A stretch of DNA of 64,000 nucleotides from DAHUXN01 sp963729815 (GTDB lineage: Bacteria > Acidobacteriota > Terriglobia > Acidiferrales > UBA7541): assembly GCA_963729815.1 (NCBI GenBank), contig CAVSPU010000002.1:992001-1056000 (forward strand). The letters run 5' to 3'. The notes beneath the pieces are model-generated. The model worked only from the letters and a program-made list of their open reading frames with translations, ran no database searches and was not told where the DNA came from. Position 1 is the stretch's first letter, and each line of letters begins with the position of its first letter. The position numbers and the translations under genes are program-made. Below are positions 46,740 to 55,675 of the stretch, piece by piece.

Positions 46740-47615
46740 TTGAACAACTCGCCAGCACCGAACTCATCTCGCCGCCAGCCTCTCAGCAAGCGCTGGACCT
46801 ACATCGTCGTCGCGCTCACTCTGCTCTTCGTTTTGATGCCCTTTCTCTTTTGGCGCGCCACGTGGTTTGGCCGCCCGCTCACCGACGCCCAGCTCGCCGA
46901 CTACCTCAACCCCAAATCGAATCCCCACGACATTCAGCACGGGCTCTCTCAGGTCGCCGACCGCATCGTTCGCCGCGATCCCACGGTCATAAACTTTTAT
47001 CCCCAGGTGATCGCCCTCTCATCAAGTCCCGAGGCTCCCATTCGCGCCATGGATGCGTGGACCATGGGCCAGGACAACCAGTCGCCCGAATTCCACGCCG
47101 CATTGCTTCCTCTGTTGAAAGATCCTGATCCTACCGTTCGTCGCAATGCCGCGCTGGCTCTCGTTCGTTTTCAGGACGCGAGCGGTCACGATATTATCGT
47201 TGGCATGCTCAAAGCGGCCGCCGTCGATTCTCCGCTGGCAGGAGCCTTGCGCGTGCGCCTAAAGTCCGGTCAAACGATGAATCCCGGCACGCTTCTCGCG
47301 CACATCCAGACGCCCAGCGGCGAAAGGGAAGTGCGCTCGGAAATTCCCGGAACCTTGAATCGCTGGCTAGTTCAGGATGGCGCGAACGTCACAAGCGGTC
47401 AGCATCTCGCCGCGGTATGGCCCAGCGACGACGTGGTTTGGGAATCCCTGCGCGCCCTTTATTTCATCGGCACGCCTGACGACCTCGACGCCATCTCTCC
47501 TTACGCGCGCGGCGGCAGTGACGCTCCGCCGCAAATCGCCGAGCAAGCGCGCCTCACCATGCAGGAAATTCGCAGCCGCGCCGCCGCGTCCTCTTCGGAC
47601 TCGCATAACCCTTGA
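46740..47615 (+). CDS. HEAT-repeat membrane protein with barrel-sandwich insert
   Basis: This 291-residue protein has one N-terminal membrane helix (YIVVALTLLFVLMPFLFW), then helical HEAT-like repeats (PEFHAALLPLLKDPDPTVRRNAALALVRF). A beta module follows that resembles a biotinyl/lipoyl barrel-sandwich hybrid: LLAHIQTPSGEREVRSEIPG, WLVQDGANVTSGQHLAAVW. A second helical HEAT-like segment closes the protein. No biotin- or lipoyl-lysine is obvious. The TTG at 46740 is preferred because GGGAAGGGA lies just upstream; ATG at 46710 would add 10 residues. It follows the DUF420 fusion in the same direction, so an oxidase-linked role is possible. Confidence 0.6.
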   Translation: MNNSPAPNSSRRQPLSKRWTYIVVALTLLFVLMPFLFWRATWFGRPLTDAQLADYLNPKSNPHDIQHGLSQVADRIVRRDPTVINFYPQVIALSSSPEAPIRAMDAWTMGQDNQSPEFHAALLPLLKDPDPTVRRNAALALVRFQDASGHDIIVGMLKAAAVDSPLAGALRVRLKSGQTMNPGTLLAHIQTPSGEREVRSEIPGTLNRWLVQDGANVTSGQHLAAVWPSDDVVWESLRALYFIGTPDDLDAISPYARGGSDAPPQIAEQARLTMQEIRSRAAASSSDSHNP

Positions 47616-47650
47616 GTGAACACGGAACCGCTTGCCAAAAAAAAGAGGAT

Positions 47651-47937
47651 CGTCATCCCGCCTAGCCTGAGGCACGAAAGGAGGCCAGTGCGACCGTTCA
47701 GCCCTTCGTTGTCATCCCGAAGCCAGCGCGCGCGGGCTGCAGCGAGCGGCCCACATCAAAAAACGTCGCGCGATGGCGGTGAGGGACCTGCTGTTGTCGT
47801 TGCTTTTAATCACTACCCCGCCTGCCCTGAGGTACGAAGGGAGGCCGGCTGCGCATTTCAGGGAGACGGGGCCGAGGGATCTGCTTTTCACACCTTCTGC
47901 TGTTACAAATGACCTAAGCCGGTTGTTTTCTTATCGC
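47651..47937. repeat. Gene-free gap with dispersed REP-like repeats
   Basis: This 320-base gap holds no convincing gene. It contains at least three members of the family 'GTCATCCCG/GTCATCCTG ... CCTGAGGYACGAAGGGAGGCC/ ... GGGATCTGC': 47651-47690, 47709-47750 with a GGGACCTGC near 47783, and 47813-47847 with GGGATCTGC near 47876. The orientation is the same in each. It separates convergent genes (HEAT protein and isocitrate dehydrogenase). Confidence 0.6.
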
Positions 47938-48945
47938 CTAATTTTTCTCCAGTGCGCTAATAACCGCCAGCGTGAATTCCGCCGTCGTGGCGCTGCCGCC
48001 GACGTCCTTCGTCAGCGTCTTTCCTTCTCGGTAGACTTTTCGGAGAGCTGCGTCGATGCGCCGCGCCGCCTTGATTTCCTGTATATGCTCGAGCATCAAA
48101 ATTGCACTCAGCAGCAGCGCTGTGGGATTGGCCAGCCCTTTGCCTGCGATGTCCGGAGCCGTCCCGTGAACCGCCTCGAACACGGCCATGCCTTCGCCCA
48201 AATTCCCGCTCGGGACCACGCCCAGCCCTCCCACGAGGCCCGCCGCCAGATCGCTCATGATGTCGCCGTAAAGATTCGTCAGCAGCAAAATGTCGAATTG
48301 CTTCGGATTCATGACGATCTGCATGCACGCATTGTCGACGATCAGTTCGCGGTATTCGATATCCGTGTATTTCTCCGCCACTTTTCGCACCGAAGACAGG
48401 AACAGGCCGTCGGAGAGCTTCATGATATTCGCTTTATGAATGGCGTGAATTTTGTGTCGTTTGTGTTTGCGCGCATACTCGAAGGCGAATTGCGCGATGC
48501 GTGTCGACGCTCGCTCCGTGATGATCTTCAGACTCTCCACCACTCCCGGAACCACCGTATGCTCGATGCCCGCGTAGAGGTCCTCCGTGTTTTCCCGCAC
48601 GATCACCACGTCCACGTCTGACCGCACCGCCTTCACGCCCTCGATATTCTTCACCGGTCGTAAATTGGCGTAGAGATCCAATTCCTGCCGCAGTCCCACG
48701 TTGAGGCTGCGCATCCCCCCGATGACACCGGTTTCGAGCGGGCCCTTCAGGGCCACCTTGTTGCGCCGGATCGACTCCAGGATTCCGCTGTGTAGATAAT
48801 CCGCCCCACGCCGCTCGATTTCCGCGCGCGCCGGCATTTCCTCCCAGGCAATCTCAACCCCAGCCGCTGCTATGATTTGCTGTGTCGCGCGGGAGACTTC
48901 AGGGCCGATCCCATCGCCGGGAATCAGTGTGATTGTGTGCTTCAT
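47938..48945 (-). CDS. NAD-type isocitrate dehydrogenase (IDH3-like)
   Basis: This 335-residue decarboxylating dehydrogenase of the isocitrate/isopropylmalate family is expected to oxidise isocitrate to 2-oxoglutarate. Motifs are TLIPGDGIGPEVS, LKGPLETGVIGGMRSLNVGLRQELDLYANLRPV, VIVRENTEDLYAGIEH, the catalytic-Lys segment HKANIMKLSDGLF, LLTNLYGDIMSDLAAGLVGGLG and AVHGTAPDIAGKGLANP. The NTEDLYAGIEH segment is typical of isocitrate rather than isopropylmalate enzymes. The ATG is at 48945. Isopropylmalate dehydrogenase or homoisocitrate dehydrogenase are less likely alternatives. It is divergent from the IscA-type gene. Confidence 0.88.
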   Translation of the reverse strand: MKHTITLIPGDGIGPEVSRATQQIIAAAGVEIAWEEMPARAEIERRGADYLHSGILESIRRNKVALKGPLETGVIGGMRSLNVGLRQELDLYANLRPVKNIEGVKAVRSDVDVVIVRENTEDLYAGIEHTVVPGVVESLKIITERASTRIAQFAFEYARKHKRHKIHAIHKANIMKLSDGLFLSSVRKVAEKYTDIEYRELIVDNACMQIVMNPKQFDILLLTNLYGDIMSDLAAGLVGGLGVVPSGNLGEGMAVFEAVHGTAPDIAGKGLANPTALLLSAILMLEHIQEIKAARRIDAALRKVYREGKTLTKDVGGSATTAEFTLAVISALEKN

Positions 48946-49079
48946 GGCAATCCGCTATTCTAGGAAAAAGGGCGGCTCGCGACAACCCTCGGTGCGCCAA
49001 AGGTATCGGCGGAATTAATGGCACTTTGAGACGTAAATGAAGTAAATGCGGTGCATCCAGCAAGACCTGCGCGGAATCT

Positions 49080-49087
49080 GATATAAT
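49080..49087 (+). promoter_or_regulatory. Extended -10 promoter of the IscA/ErpA-type gene
   Basis: TG-A-TATAAT spans 49079/49080-49087 and is a perfect extended -10 box. A start near 49094 gives a leader of about 50 bases to the ATG at 49145, with GGGGAGG in front. No convincing -35 hexamer is seen. Confidence 0.5.
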
Positions 49088-49144
49088 AGCTCGTGGTTGT
49101 GGATCGACAATTGAATCTTGTCCCTTATGGGGAGGACATCAGAA

Positions 49145-49471
49145 ATGATTGCTCTTACGCCGGTTGCGGTTTCCAAAGTTAAGGAGATCATCGGACAGCA
49201 GAATCCTGTGCCGACCGGTCTGCGGGTCGCGGTTGTCGGCGGCGGCTGTTCGGGTTTCAGCTATCACATGGCGTTCGAGAACCAGATCAATGAGACGAGC
49301 GACAATATTTACGAATTCGACGGCCTCAAGGTCATGGTCGACCAGATGAGCGAAATGTACCTCGATGGCATTTCCATCGACTACATCGAATCCATCGAAG
49401 GCTCGGGCTTCAAGTTCAATAATCCCAACGTCAAGAGCACCTGCGGCTGCGGCTCCTCCTTCAGCGTCTAA
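49145..49471 (+). CDS. erpA: Iron-sulfur cluster assembly protein, IscA/ErpA type
   Basis: This 108-residue A-type carrier delivers Fe-S clusters. The three conserved cysteines are present: VVGGGCSGFSYHMAF and the C-terminal TCGCGSSF. Other family features are IALTPVAVSKVKEII and KVMVDQMSEMYLDGISIDYIES. The ATG at 49145 follows GGGGAGGACATC; the frame is open upstream but without homology. A strong terminator follows directly. ErpA and IscA cannot be separated with certainty. Confidence 0.9.
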   Translation: MIALTPVAVSKVKEIIGQQNPVPTGLRVAVVGGGCSGFSYHMAFENQINETSDNIYEFDGLKVMVDQMSEMYLDGISIDYIESIEGSGFKFNNPNVKSTCGCGSSFSV

Positions 49472-49497
49472 CTCGCACCGCATCATCGAAATTTACG

Positions 49498-49531
49498 GGC
49501 GCTCGACTTCCATTCGAGCGCCTTTTCTTTT
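49498..49531 (+). terminator. Rho-independent terminator after the IscA/ErpA gene
   Basis: A perfect 9-bp stem GGCGCTCGA / TCGAGCGCC with a 7-base loop is followed by TTTTCTTTT. It ends the short monocistronic unit started by the extended -10 promoter. Confidence 0.85.
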
Positions 49532-49966
49532 ATGCCGTCGGCGCTAATGACTATCCCCTCCGAAGCACGCCGGAAATTCTATTCGTTACGCGCGCTGGCT
49601 CTGGTTCTGATGGTCTCCGCCGGGGCGATTCTTATACTGCGGCCCCATGACTTCGGGGCGCAATTGTTAGTCGCACTGGCGATATTCGCCAGTGTCTTGA
49701 TTGTCCGGTATTCTAACGCCTCTGCTTGGCGGGCACGGGGCCAAGTGGTCGCCGAGTGGTCGCCTGCCACGGCGACTAAGCGAGTTGGGCGATTGGCGTG
49801 GACCCTAACTGCGATGTCGCTGATTGCATGTGGAGTCTTTTACTTCCTCATGTACCTTGACCAGCTCCACGGTGGCAAAGTGTTGTGGCCCGTGTATGCG
49901 TTCTTTGTTGCCGCGCTGGCGCTCACCGTAACCGCCTCGTATGTGGTCATGCGAATATTTCAGTAA
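49532..49966 (+). CDS. Hypothetical four-helix membrane protein
   Basis: This 144-residue protein is not recognised. Four hydrophobic helices are visible: LALVLMVSAGAILIL, LLVALAIFASVLIV, LAWTLTAMSLIACGVFYFLM and VLWPVYAFFVAALALTVTA. A basic loop lies between helices two and three. The ATG at 49532 is directly after the terminator; ATG at 49547 is also possible, and neither has a good ribosome binding site. It may be a lineage-specific protein; a role cannot be assigned. Confidence 0.55.
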   Translation: MPSALMTIPSEARRKFYSLRALALVLMVSAGAILILRPHDFGAQLLVALAIFASVLIVRYSNASAWRARGQVVAEWSPATATKRVGRLAWTLTAMSLIACGVFYFLMYLDQLHGGKVLWPVYAFFVAALALTVTASYVVMRIFQ

Positions 49967-49969
49967 CGT

Positions 49970-50024
49970 TGTCATCCCGAACCCAGCCCGCCGCCTTTGC
50001 GGGATGATGGTGAGGGATCTGCCC
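49970..50024 (+). repeat. Dispersed REP-like repeat
   Basis: GTTGTCATCCCGAACCCAGC, a short hairpin region CCCGCCGCCTTTGCGGG, and GGTGAGGGATCTGCCCCTT form one member of the family seen in the other gaps. Confidence 0.6.
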
Positions 50025-50096
50025 CTTGTATTTGCCTTCTCTCATCACTCGCCACTAGCCACTCGCCACTGCTTTTCGGTATGCTGATTCCGTTCG

Positions 50097-51734
50097 ATGA
50101 AAATAGCCCTCGCCCAGTTCAATCCGACCGTCGGTGACTTCGCGGGCAATTCCGCGCGCATGCTTAAAATGGCCGCCGACGCCAAGAATCGCGCCGCCGC
50201 TCTCGTCGTTTTCTCCGAACTCTGCCTCTGCGGCTATCCTCCGCAGGATCTCGTCGAGCGCCCCGAATTCCTCGAGCGCAATCAAAAAGAACTCGTCTGC
50301 CTCGCCGAAAAAATGCCCATGCCCGCTGTCGTCGGCTACGTCGGCAAAGCCCAGGACAATACCGGCAAACCCGCGGCGAATTGCGCCGCGCTCCTCGCCG
50401 ATGGCGAAATTCAATTCAAGCAGCGCAAAATGCTTCTCCCCACGTACGATGTCTTCGACGAATCGCGCTACTTCCAGCCCGCTCGTTCGCAATCGATTTT
50501 CCTCTTTCAAGGCCAGCAGCTCGGCATCACCATTTGCGAAGATTGCTGGAACGACAAGGAATTCTGGATTCAGCGCCTTTATGAACGCGATCCCGTCGCC
50601 GAGCTCGTCGGGCAGGGAACTACGATTCTGCTCAATATTTCCTCTTCTCCCTACAATCTCGATAAGCGCAGCCTGCGCATCGACATGCTTCGCGCCACGG
50701 CCCGCCATCACAAAGTTCCCATCGTCTATGTCAATCAAGTCGGCGGCAACGACAGCCTCGTTTTCGATGGCTCGAGCCTCGCCGTCACCGCCGATGGAAA
50801 ACTCGCCGCCCTTGCGCACTCATTTCAGGAAGATCTGATTTTCTTCGAAGTCTCCTCGGGCACCGGCGATATCCGCCCACAGCCAAGCGACGAATTGGAA
50901 GCGGCGTATCAAGCATTGGTTTGCGGTACGCGCGATTACGTCCGCAAGTGCGGATTCTCGAAGGTCGTCATCGGCCTCAGCGGCGGCGTGGATTCCGCTC
51001 TTGTCGCCGCAATTGCCGTCGCCGCGCTCGGTGCGGAAAACGTCCTCGGCGTCAGCATGCCCGGCCCATATTCCTCCGAGGGCAGCATGCGCGACGCCCA
51101 ACAACTCGCCGACAATCTCGGCATTCAATACCTGACGCTGCCCATCACCGAGACCTTCGAAAGCTATCGCCGCGCTTTCGCGGAAGTGTTCGCCGACCTC
51201 AAGGAAGACGCCACCGAGGAAAACATCCAAGCGCGCATCCGCGGCAATTTCCTCATGGCTCTCTCGAATAAATTCGGCTCTCTCGTCCTGAGCACCGGCA
51301 ACAAATCCGAGTACGCCGTCGGCTACTCCACGCTCTATGGCGACATGGCCGGCGGCCTCGCCGTGATTTCCGATGTGCCAAAAGTCATGGTCTATGAACT
51401 CGCGCGCCTCGTGAATCGCAGCAGGGAAGTTATTCCAGAGCCGACTCTGACGAAACCTCCCTCCGCCGAGCTTCGCCCCAACCAGACTGACCTGGATTCT
51501 CTTCCGCCCTACGAAGTCCTCGACCGCATCTTGAAGGCCTACGTCGAAGACATGCGCAGTCCCGAAGAAATCTCCAGCCTCCACGGCTTCCCGCTCGAAC
51601 TTGTCCGCAGCGTAGCCCGCATGGTTGACCGCAGCGAATACAAGCGTAAGCAGGCCCCGCCGGGCCTGAAGATAACATCAAAAGCATTCAGCGTTGGCCG
51701 CCGCTTCCCCCTCGCCAACAAATTCCTCCCATGA
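50097..51734 (+). CDS. nadE: Glutamine-dependent NAD+ synthetase
   Basis: This 545-residue enzyme amidates deamido-NAD using glutamine-derived ammonia. The N-terminal nitrilase-fold glutaminase (residues 1-260) has FSELCLCGYPPQD, the Lys region RKMLLPTYDVFDESRYF, and the nucleophile Cys in TICEDCWND. The C-terminal synthetase has the PP-loop IGLSGGVDSALVAAIA (from about residue 292), LSTGNKSEYAVGYSTLYGDMAGG and the terminal RMVDRSEYKRKQAPPGLKIT. Its length matches the short bacterial two-domain type. The ATG is at 50097. Confidence 0.94.
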   Translation: MKIALAQFNPTVGDFAGNSARMLKMAADAKNRAAALVVFSELCLCGYPPQDLVERPEFLERNQKELVCLAEKMPMPAVVGYVGKAQDNTGKPAANCAALLADGEIQFKQRKMLLPTYDVFDESRYFQPARSQSIFLFQGQQLGITICEDCWNDKEFWIQRLYERDPVAELVGQGTTILLNISSSPYNLDKRSLRIDMLRATARHHKVPIVYVNQVGGNDSLVFDGSSLAVTADGKLAALAHSFQEDLIFFEVSSGTGDIRPQPSDELEAAYQALVCGTRDYVRKCGFSKVVIGLSGGVDSALVAAIAVAALGAENVLGVSMPGPYSSEGSMRDAQQLADNLGIQYLTLPITETFESYRRAFAEVFADLKEDATEENIQARIRGNFLMALSNKFGSLVLSTGNKSEYAVGYSTLYGDMAGGLAVISDVPKVMVYELARLVNRSREVIPEPTLTKPPSAELRPNQTDLDSLPPYEVLDRILKAYVEDMRSPEEISSLHGFPLELVRSVARMVDRSEYKRKQAPPGLKITSKAFSVGRRFPLANKFLP

Positions 51735-52398
51735 TCCAGCGTTCGTAGCTGCGCTGCATGCCGCGCCCGTTCGCGCTTCTTTGGAGTGCGGCGCCTGCCT
51801 GCCGGAGGCAGGGTCCGCTTCGCGGACTCCGGTTGCGCGCATCCCACGCAGCCGGAGCTCGACGCCGCTTTGCATTTTGCTTTCGTAGGAGCGGGCCTCA
51901 GCGCCGATCTTGGTTGTTTTGGGTGTCATCCTGAGGAGCGCATTTTGCGACGAAGGATCTCGCCCCGACGCCGTGCTTTGTCTGTTGCCTTTGTAGGGGC
52001 GCTGCTTGTTTACCGTGAGGAACGAAGGGCTGCGCCCGTTTGCGCTTGTTTGGGTGCGGCGCCTGCCTGCCGCAGGCACGGCGCGATGTCGTCGCCTCTC
52101 CGCAGTCAGGGCTCAATAGTTCGTGAGCAGTTGACTCTCTAAATTGTCCAATCGCGCGCTTCACCCGCGCGATGTCTTCGCCTTTCGCTTGTCACTCGCT
52201 TGCCCTGAGCGAAGGCGAAGGGTCACTCCCCACTTGTCACTTCCTTTCACCTCAATGTATTCTGTCTGTTCGGTCTGCATCGGAATCGGTCTGCATCGCG
52301 ACTCGATTCTGTGGCGGCAGGGAAGTCAGGTGACGCGCATTCTCCGCCCCGTGTGTTGACAAATCGGGGCCTGCATTTTTCATGAGAGGCTGGCAATA
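51735..52398. repeat. 660-base gap with REP-like repeats, no gene
   Basis: No supported gene is seen. A duplicated block with GGAGTGCGGCGCCTGCCTGCC-type sequence occurs at about 51784-51811 and 52057-52080, each forming an imperfect hairpin (CCTGCC...GGCAGG). A GTCATCCTGAGGAGCG...GACGAAGGATCTCG repeat lies at 51926-51962 and a CCCTGAGCGAAGGCGAAGGG repeat at 52202-52222. Two or more copies of the text GCGCCCGTTTGCGCTT/GCGCCCGTTCGCGCTT occur before the hairpins. TTGACA at 52356-52361 has no matching -10. Confidence 0.6.
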
Positions 52399-53298
52399 AT
52401 GTTCAAACGCGCAGTTCCATTCACGGCGATACTTATATGCCTTGCTGTGTTCACCGTCGCGCAGGCGCAACAAACCTCGCAGACCAGCTCCTCATCGCCG
52501 GCGAACGACGCCCTCATGAAAAAAGTCGAATCCTATTTGCGTGTCCTCTTCGCATGGGGCCCCGATTACCAGGTCAAGCTCGGCCCTGCCGCGGCGTCGA
52601 AAATTCCTGACCTCTTGGAAATCCCCGTTCAAGTTGTCAACCAGGGACATACGGAAAACGGCACCGTATACGTCACTAAAGATGCCAAATTCATGTTCCG
52701 GGGTGAGATTCGCGACCTTGCGCTTGATCCCTTTGCGGACAACCGCGCCAAATTGCATCTTTCCGACTCTCCCTCGAAGGGGCCCGCGGACGCCAAAGTG
52801 ACCGTCGTCGAATTCAGTGATTTTGAATGCCCTCATTGCCGCGAACTCCACAACATTATCAACGCCGTCGAGCCCGAGTTCCCGCAAGTCCGCTTCGTCT
52901 TTAAGAACTTCCCCTTGGTCGAAATTCATCCCTGGGCCATGACGGCCGCGCTCGCTGCTCGTTGCGCCTATCAGAGTTCTCCCGATGCATTCTGGAAGCT
53001 TCACAACGCCATCTTCGACAATCAGGATTCCATTACTGCGGACAACGTGTGGGACAATCTGAGTGCGTTTTCGACTGCCGCGGGCGTCGCTCCCGACTCG
53101 CTTCACGCTTGCATGATCGCGCCGGACACGAAAGCCCGCGTGGACGCCGACATCGCGGAAGGGAAGTCTCTCAGCGTCGAAAGCACTCCCACGCTCTTCA
53201 TCAATGGCCGTCCTGTCATCGGCGGCGACCAGCAAGCCATCGAACAGATCATCCGTTTCGAGCTCGCCCCGCACCCCTCCGCATCCAATCCCCACTAG
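52399..53298 (+). CDS. DsbA-family thiol protein
   Basis: This 299-residue protein has a signal peptide (AILICLAVFTVAQAQ), an N-terminal domain of about 100 residues with no obvious name, and a C-terminal thioredoxin-fold DsbA domain with active site DFECPHCREL (CxxC from residue 144) and the cis-Pro segment VESTPTLFINGRPVIGG. It likely acts in the periplasm as a thiol oxidase or isomerase. The extra N-terminal domain is similar in placement to those of the DsbA/BdbD relatives of Acidobacteria. The ATG at 52399 has no strong ribosome binding site. Confidence 0.85.
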   Translation: MFKRAVPFTAILICLAVFTVAQAQQTSQTSSSSPANDALMKKVESYLRVLFAWGPDYQVKLGPAAASKIPDLLEIPVQVVNQGHTENGTVYVTKDAKFMFRGEIRDLALDPFADNRAKLHLSDSPSKGPADAKVTVVEFSDFECPHCRELHNIINAVEPEFPQVRFVFKNFPLVEIHPWAMTAALAARCAYQSSPDAFWKLHNAIFDNQDSITADNVWDNLSAFSTAAGVAPDSLHACMIAPDTKARVDADIAEGKSLSVESTPTLFINGRPVIGGDQQAIEQIIRFELAPHPSASNPH

Positions 53299-53502
53299 AA
53301 CCTGTCTCACAAACGGCAGACACCTGATGGCGCGGCCTTAGCCCGTCGCAGTTGGTCTCCAGCGCCCCCGTTCCTTCCTTGAAGACAAGATTTGAGCCCC
53401 CAACTCGGTCGGCATTTGTGAGATAGCTTGCCTCTGTTGTCATCCTCGGGAAAGGGAAGCGGTGCCTCAACAGATAGGGATTGAAACTCAGTCCGAACAT
53501 CA

Positions 53503-55197
53503 GCCTTTGCCCCGCTGCCGGGCGGGGCAACCGCTGTGTATAATGCGAGTGGTTTGGAGTATTACCGGCATCCGGATCGACTGGGGAGTTCGCGGACGAT
53601 GGTGCAGGCGGGGCAGACTGCGGTGTGCGGAGTTTATCCTGAGCGCAGTCGAAGGAACGCGGACTTCTACCCGTTTGGAGGCGAGCGGGACATCACGAAC
53701 ACCTGCACGCAGAACTACAAGTTCGAGGGCAAAGAGCGAGACACGGAGACGGGCAACGACGACTTTGGCGCGCGGTACTACACGTCGCGGTTAGGAAGAT
53801 GGCTGTCGGCCGACTGGAGCGCAGTGCCCGCGCCGGTGCCGTATGCGAATCTGACGAATCCGCAGACGCTGAACCTCTACGCGATGGTCAGCGACAACCC
53901 GGAGACCTTTGCGGACCTCGAGGGGCATGATGGCGGCACCTGCACGCCCGTGGCAGGCGCTACGTCGTGTGCAACGAAGAGCAGCAGCACTCCTCCTCCT
54001 CCGGGCGAGGGCAACACAGGCGACGGCACGAAGAAGTCCACAACCCAGCAGGCCCAACAGCAGAACAACCATCCAGTTCATGAAGCAGCTGCGGTTAATC
54101 AAACTACATCTCCAGATGCCAACGGCAATTCAGGACACGTACAAATCGTTTATGACGCGCTCGGGAACAAGTTGGCGTTGATGAATGGCACTTCGGCACT
54201 GGTCAAGGCCTTTGCGCCGTTGCCGGGCGGCGCGACGGCGGTGTACAACGCAAGCGGGTTGCAGTATTACCGCCATCCCGACTGGCTCGGCAGCTCGCGC
54301 TTCTCGTCAACGCCGAGCCGCACAATGTACAACGACTTGGCGTATGCGCCGTTCGGAGAGCAATACGCAGCCGCCGGGACTACGGGCATAACCAACGTGT
54401 CCTTTGCGGGGAACAATCAGGACACGACGACGAATCTGTACGACGCGCAATTCCGCGAATACGAAATCTACGGCCGCTGGCCCTCGCCCGACCCGGCGGG
54501 AACCGCTGTGGCGAATCCCGCGAATCCTCAATCCTGGAACCGCTATGCGTACGTGATGAACAATCCCCTCGTTTCCATTGATCCTCTTGGCCTGATGCCT
54601 AATCACGGCTGCCTTGTGGCCGGTCACCAAGGGGACGGAGTCCCGAATTACGGCAATTGTGGTCCTCCCACGGGAGGGTCTAATTGCGACCTAGACGGGG
54701 CAGTCGTGCCGTGCGGCGGTGGAGATGGAAGCGGGGGCGGCGGTGGTGGGTTTGGCTCTATCCAGAATTGCACAGGGGAGGTGCCCTACTGGCAGAGTTG
54801 TACTGCTCTTTATATTTTCAGTTTACCGACCGGTACAGGTGGTCCCGGTAGCGGAGACCCCTGCGGGGGCGGCGACTGCTTCGGCGGCGGCTCCGGCTCG
54901 CCGCAATCACCGATACCACAGCACATAGGCACGCCGAAGACCAATTCCCAGTGCTCGATCTACTTGCAGGGCGGCACGACATCGGGAGACCTCCTTAACA
55001 CCATTTGCCAGAACACTCCTAATGGCCCGACATTTAATCAAATGAGGGGATGTCTCCAGACTCTTTATAGCCCTACGTCGGGCTATATTCCTCTACCTCT
55101 TTTTATTCTGCTCCCTGGAGGTTCTTTTTTTGATCTCAACAGCATTATTCCCGGAGCCGGAGCGCATGCTACCTGTGCTGCCGATGCCATCCAATGA
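53503..55197 (+). pseudogene. Beheaded RHS gene with two tandem RHS core ends and a variable tail
   Basis: Homology to RHS repeat-associated core begins abruptly near 53503 (AFAPLPGGATAVYNASGL); an in-frame TGA near 53480 and no upstream RHS repeats show the 5' part is missing. The first core end has YYRHPDRLGSSR, YKFEGKERDTETGNDDFGARYY and LNLYAMVSDNPETFADLEG. The segment AFAPLPGGATAVYNASGL recurs 705 bases later, followed by YYRHPDWLGSSR and NRYAYVMNNPLVSIDPLGL. A ~215-residue tail follows, rich in Gly, Ser and Cys, ending HATCAADAIQ; this would be the toxin-like part. In the first copy, GVYPERSRR is encoded by a REP-like CCTGAGCGCAGTCGAAGGA sequence. Confidence 0.75.
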
Positions 55198-55660
55198 AAC
55201 TCGCGAGGACGCAGTGAAGCAAAATCTATACTGGCTCGTGCTAGGCGGCCTGGGCTTTTGGGTGCCCTTCGCGCTGCTTTTTGCTATCTACAAATCGTCC
55301 GTAAGTGTGCTAGCCCTAAACTTGCTCCCTGTGGCGGGCCTGGCGCTCCTAAGCTCGATAAGCTGGATTATTCGTAAAAAGACGCCCAGGTGGGGTTGGT
55401 TACTCGCCGGAGTATATGTATTCGGGCCAGTAGCTATGCTCTCATCGGCAGCCTTCACCCGTATCTCAGCGTCGGCGGGCGCGCCGGGACATTGGATTTG
55501 GTTCGTCACGCTTTGCCTGCTACCGCCAATGACACTGTGGCTGGCTTTGCTCAACGGTGTGATCCTTTCGGTGCTGCTCGTCACACTAGTCCTACCGCTT
55601 CTTTTGCTGTTACGACGAAGGGAGCAGGTTGGTCATGAATCAGAGGGGCAACGCGGGTAG
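55166..55660 (+). CDS. Small membrane protein overlapping the RHS tail (possible immunity protein)
   Basis: This ~164-residue protein overlaps the RHS stop by about 30 bases. It has four hydrophobic helices: LGGLGFWVPFALLFAIY, LALNLLPVAGLALLSSISW, GWLLAGVYVFGPVAMLSS, and LCLLPPMTLWLALLNGVILSVLLVTLVLPLLLLL. It ends in a charged tail (RRREQVGHESEGQ). ATG codons at 55166 and 55184 are possible starts; an upstream start at 55130 is unlikely. A small membrane protein directly after an RHS tail is a typical immunity-protein position, but no homology supports it. Confidence 0.55.
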   Translation: MLPVLPMPSNETREDAVKQNLYWLVLGGLGFWVPFALLFAIYKSSVSVLALNLLPVAGLALLSSISWIIRKKTPRWGWLLAGVYVFGPVAMLSSAAFTRISASAGAPGHWIWFVTLCLLPPMTLWLALLNGVILSVLLVTLVLPLLLLLRRREQVGHESEGQRG

Positions 55661-55675
55661 CCGCAATCGCAGACC

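Noticed and set aside
47773..48621. 282-codon plus-strand ORF opposite isocitrate dehydrogenase
   Set aside because: It is the antisense shadow of a well-supported gene.
52356..52361. Perfect TTGACA before the DsbA-like gene
   Set aside because: No -10 hexamer stands at 16-18 bases.
53291..53424. TCTCACAAA / TTTGTGAGA inverted pair flanking 130 bases
   Set aside because: Only 9 bases long, no gene or duplication between them; too weak to call an insertion element.
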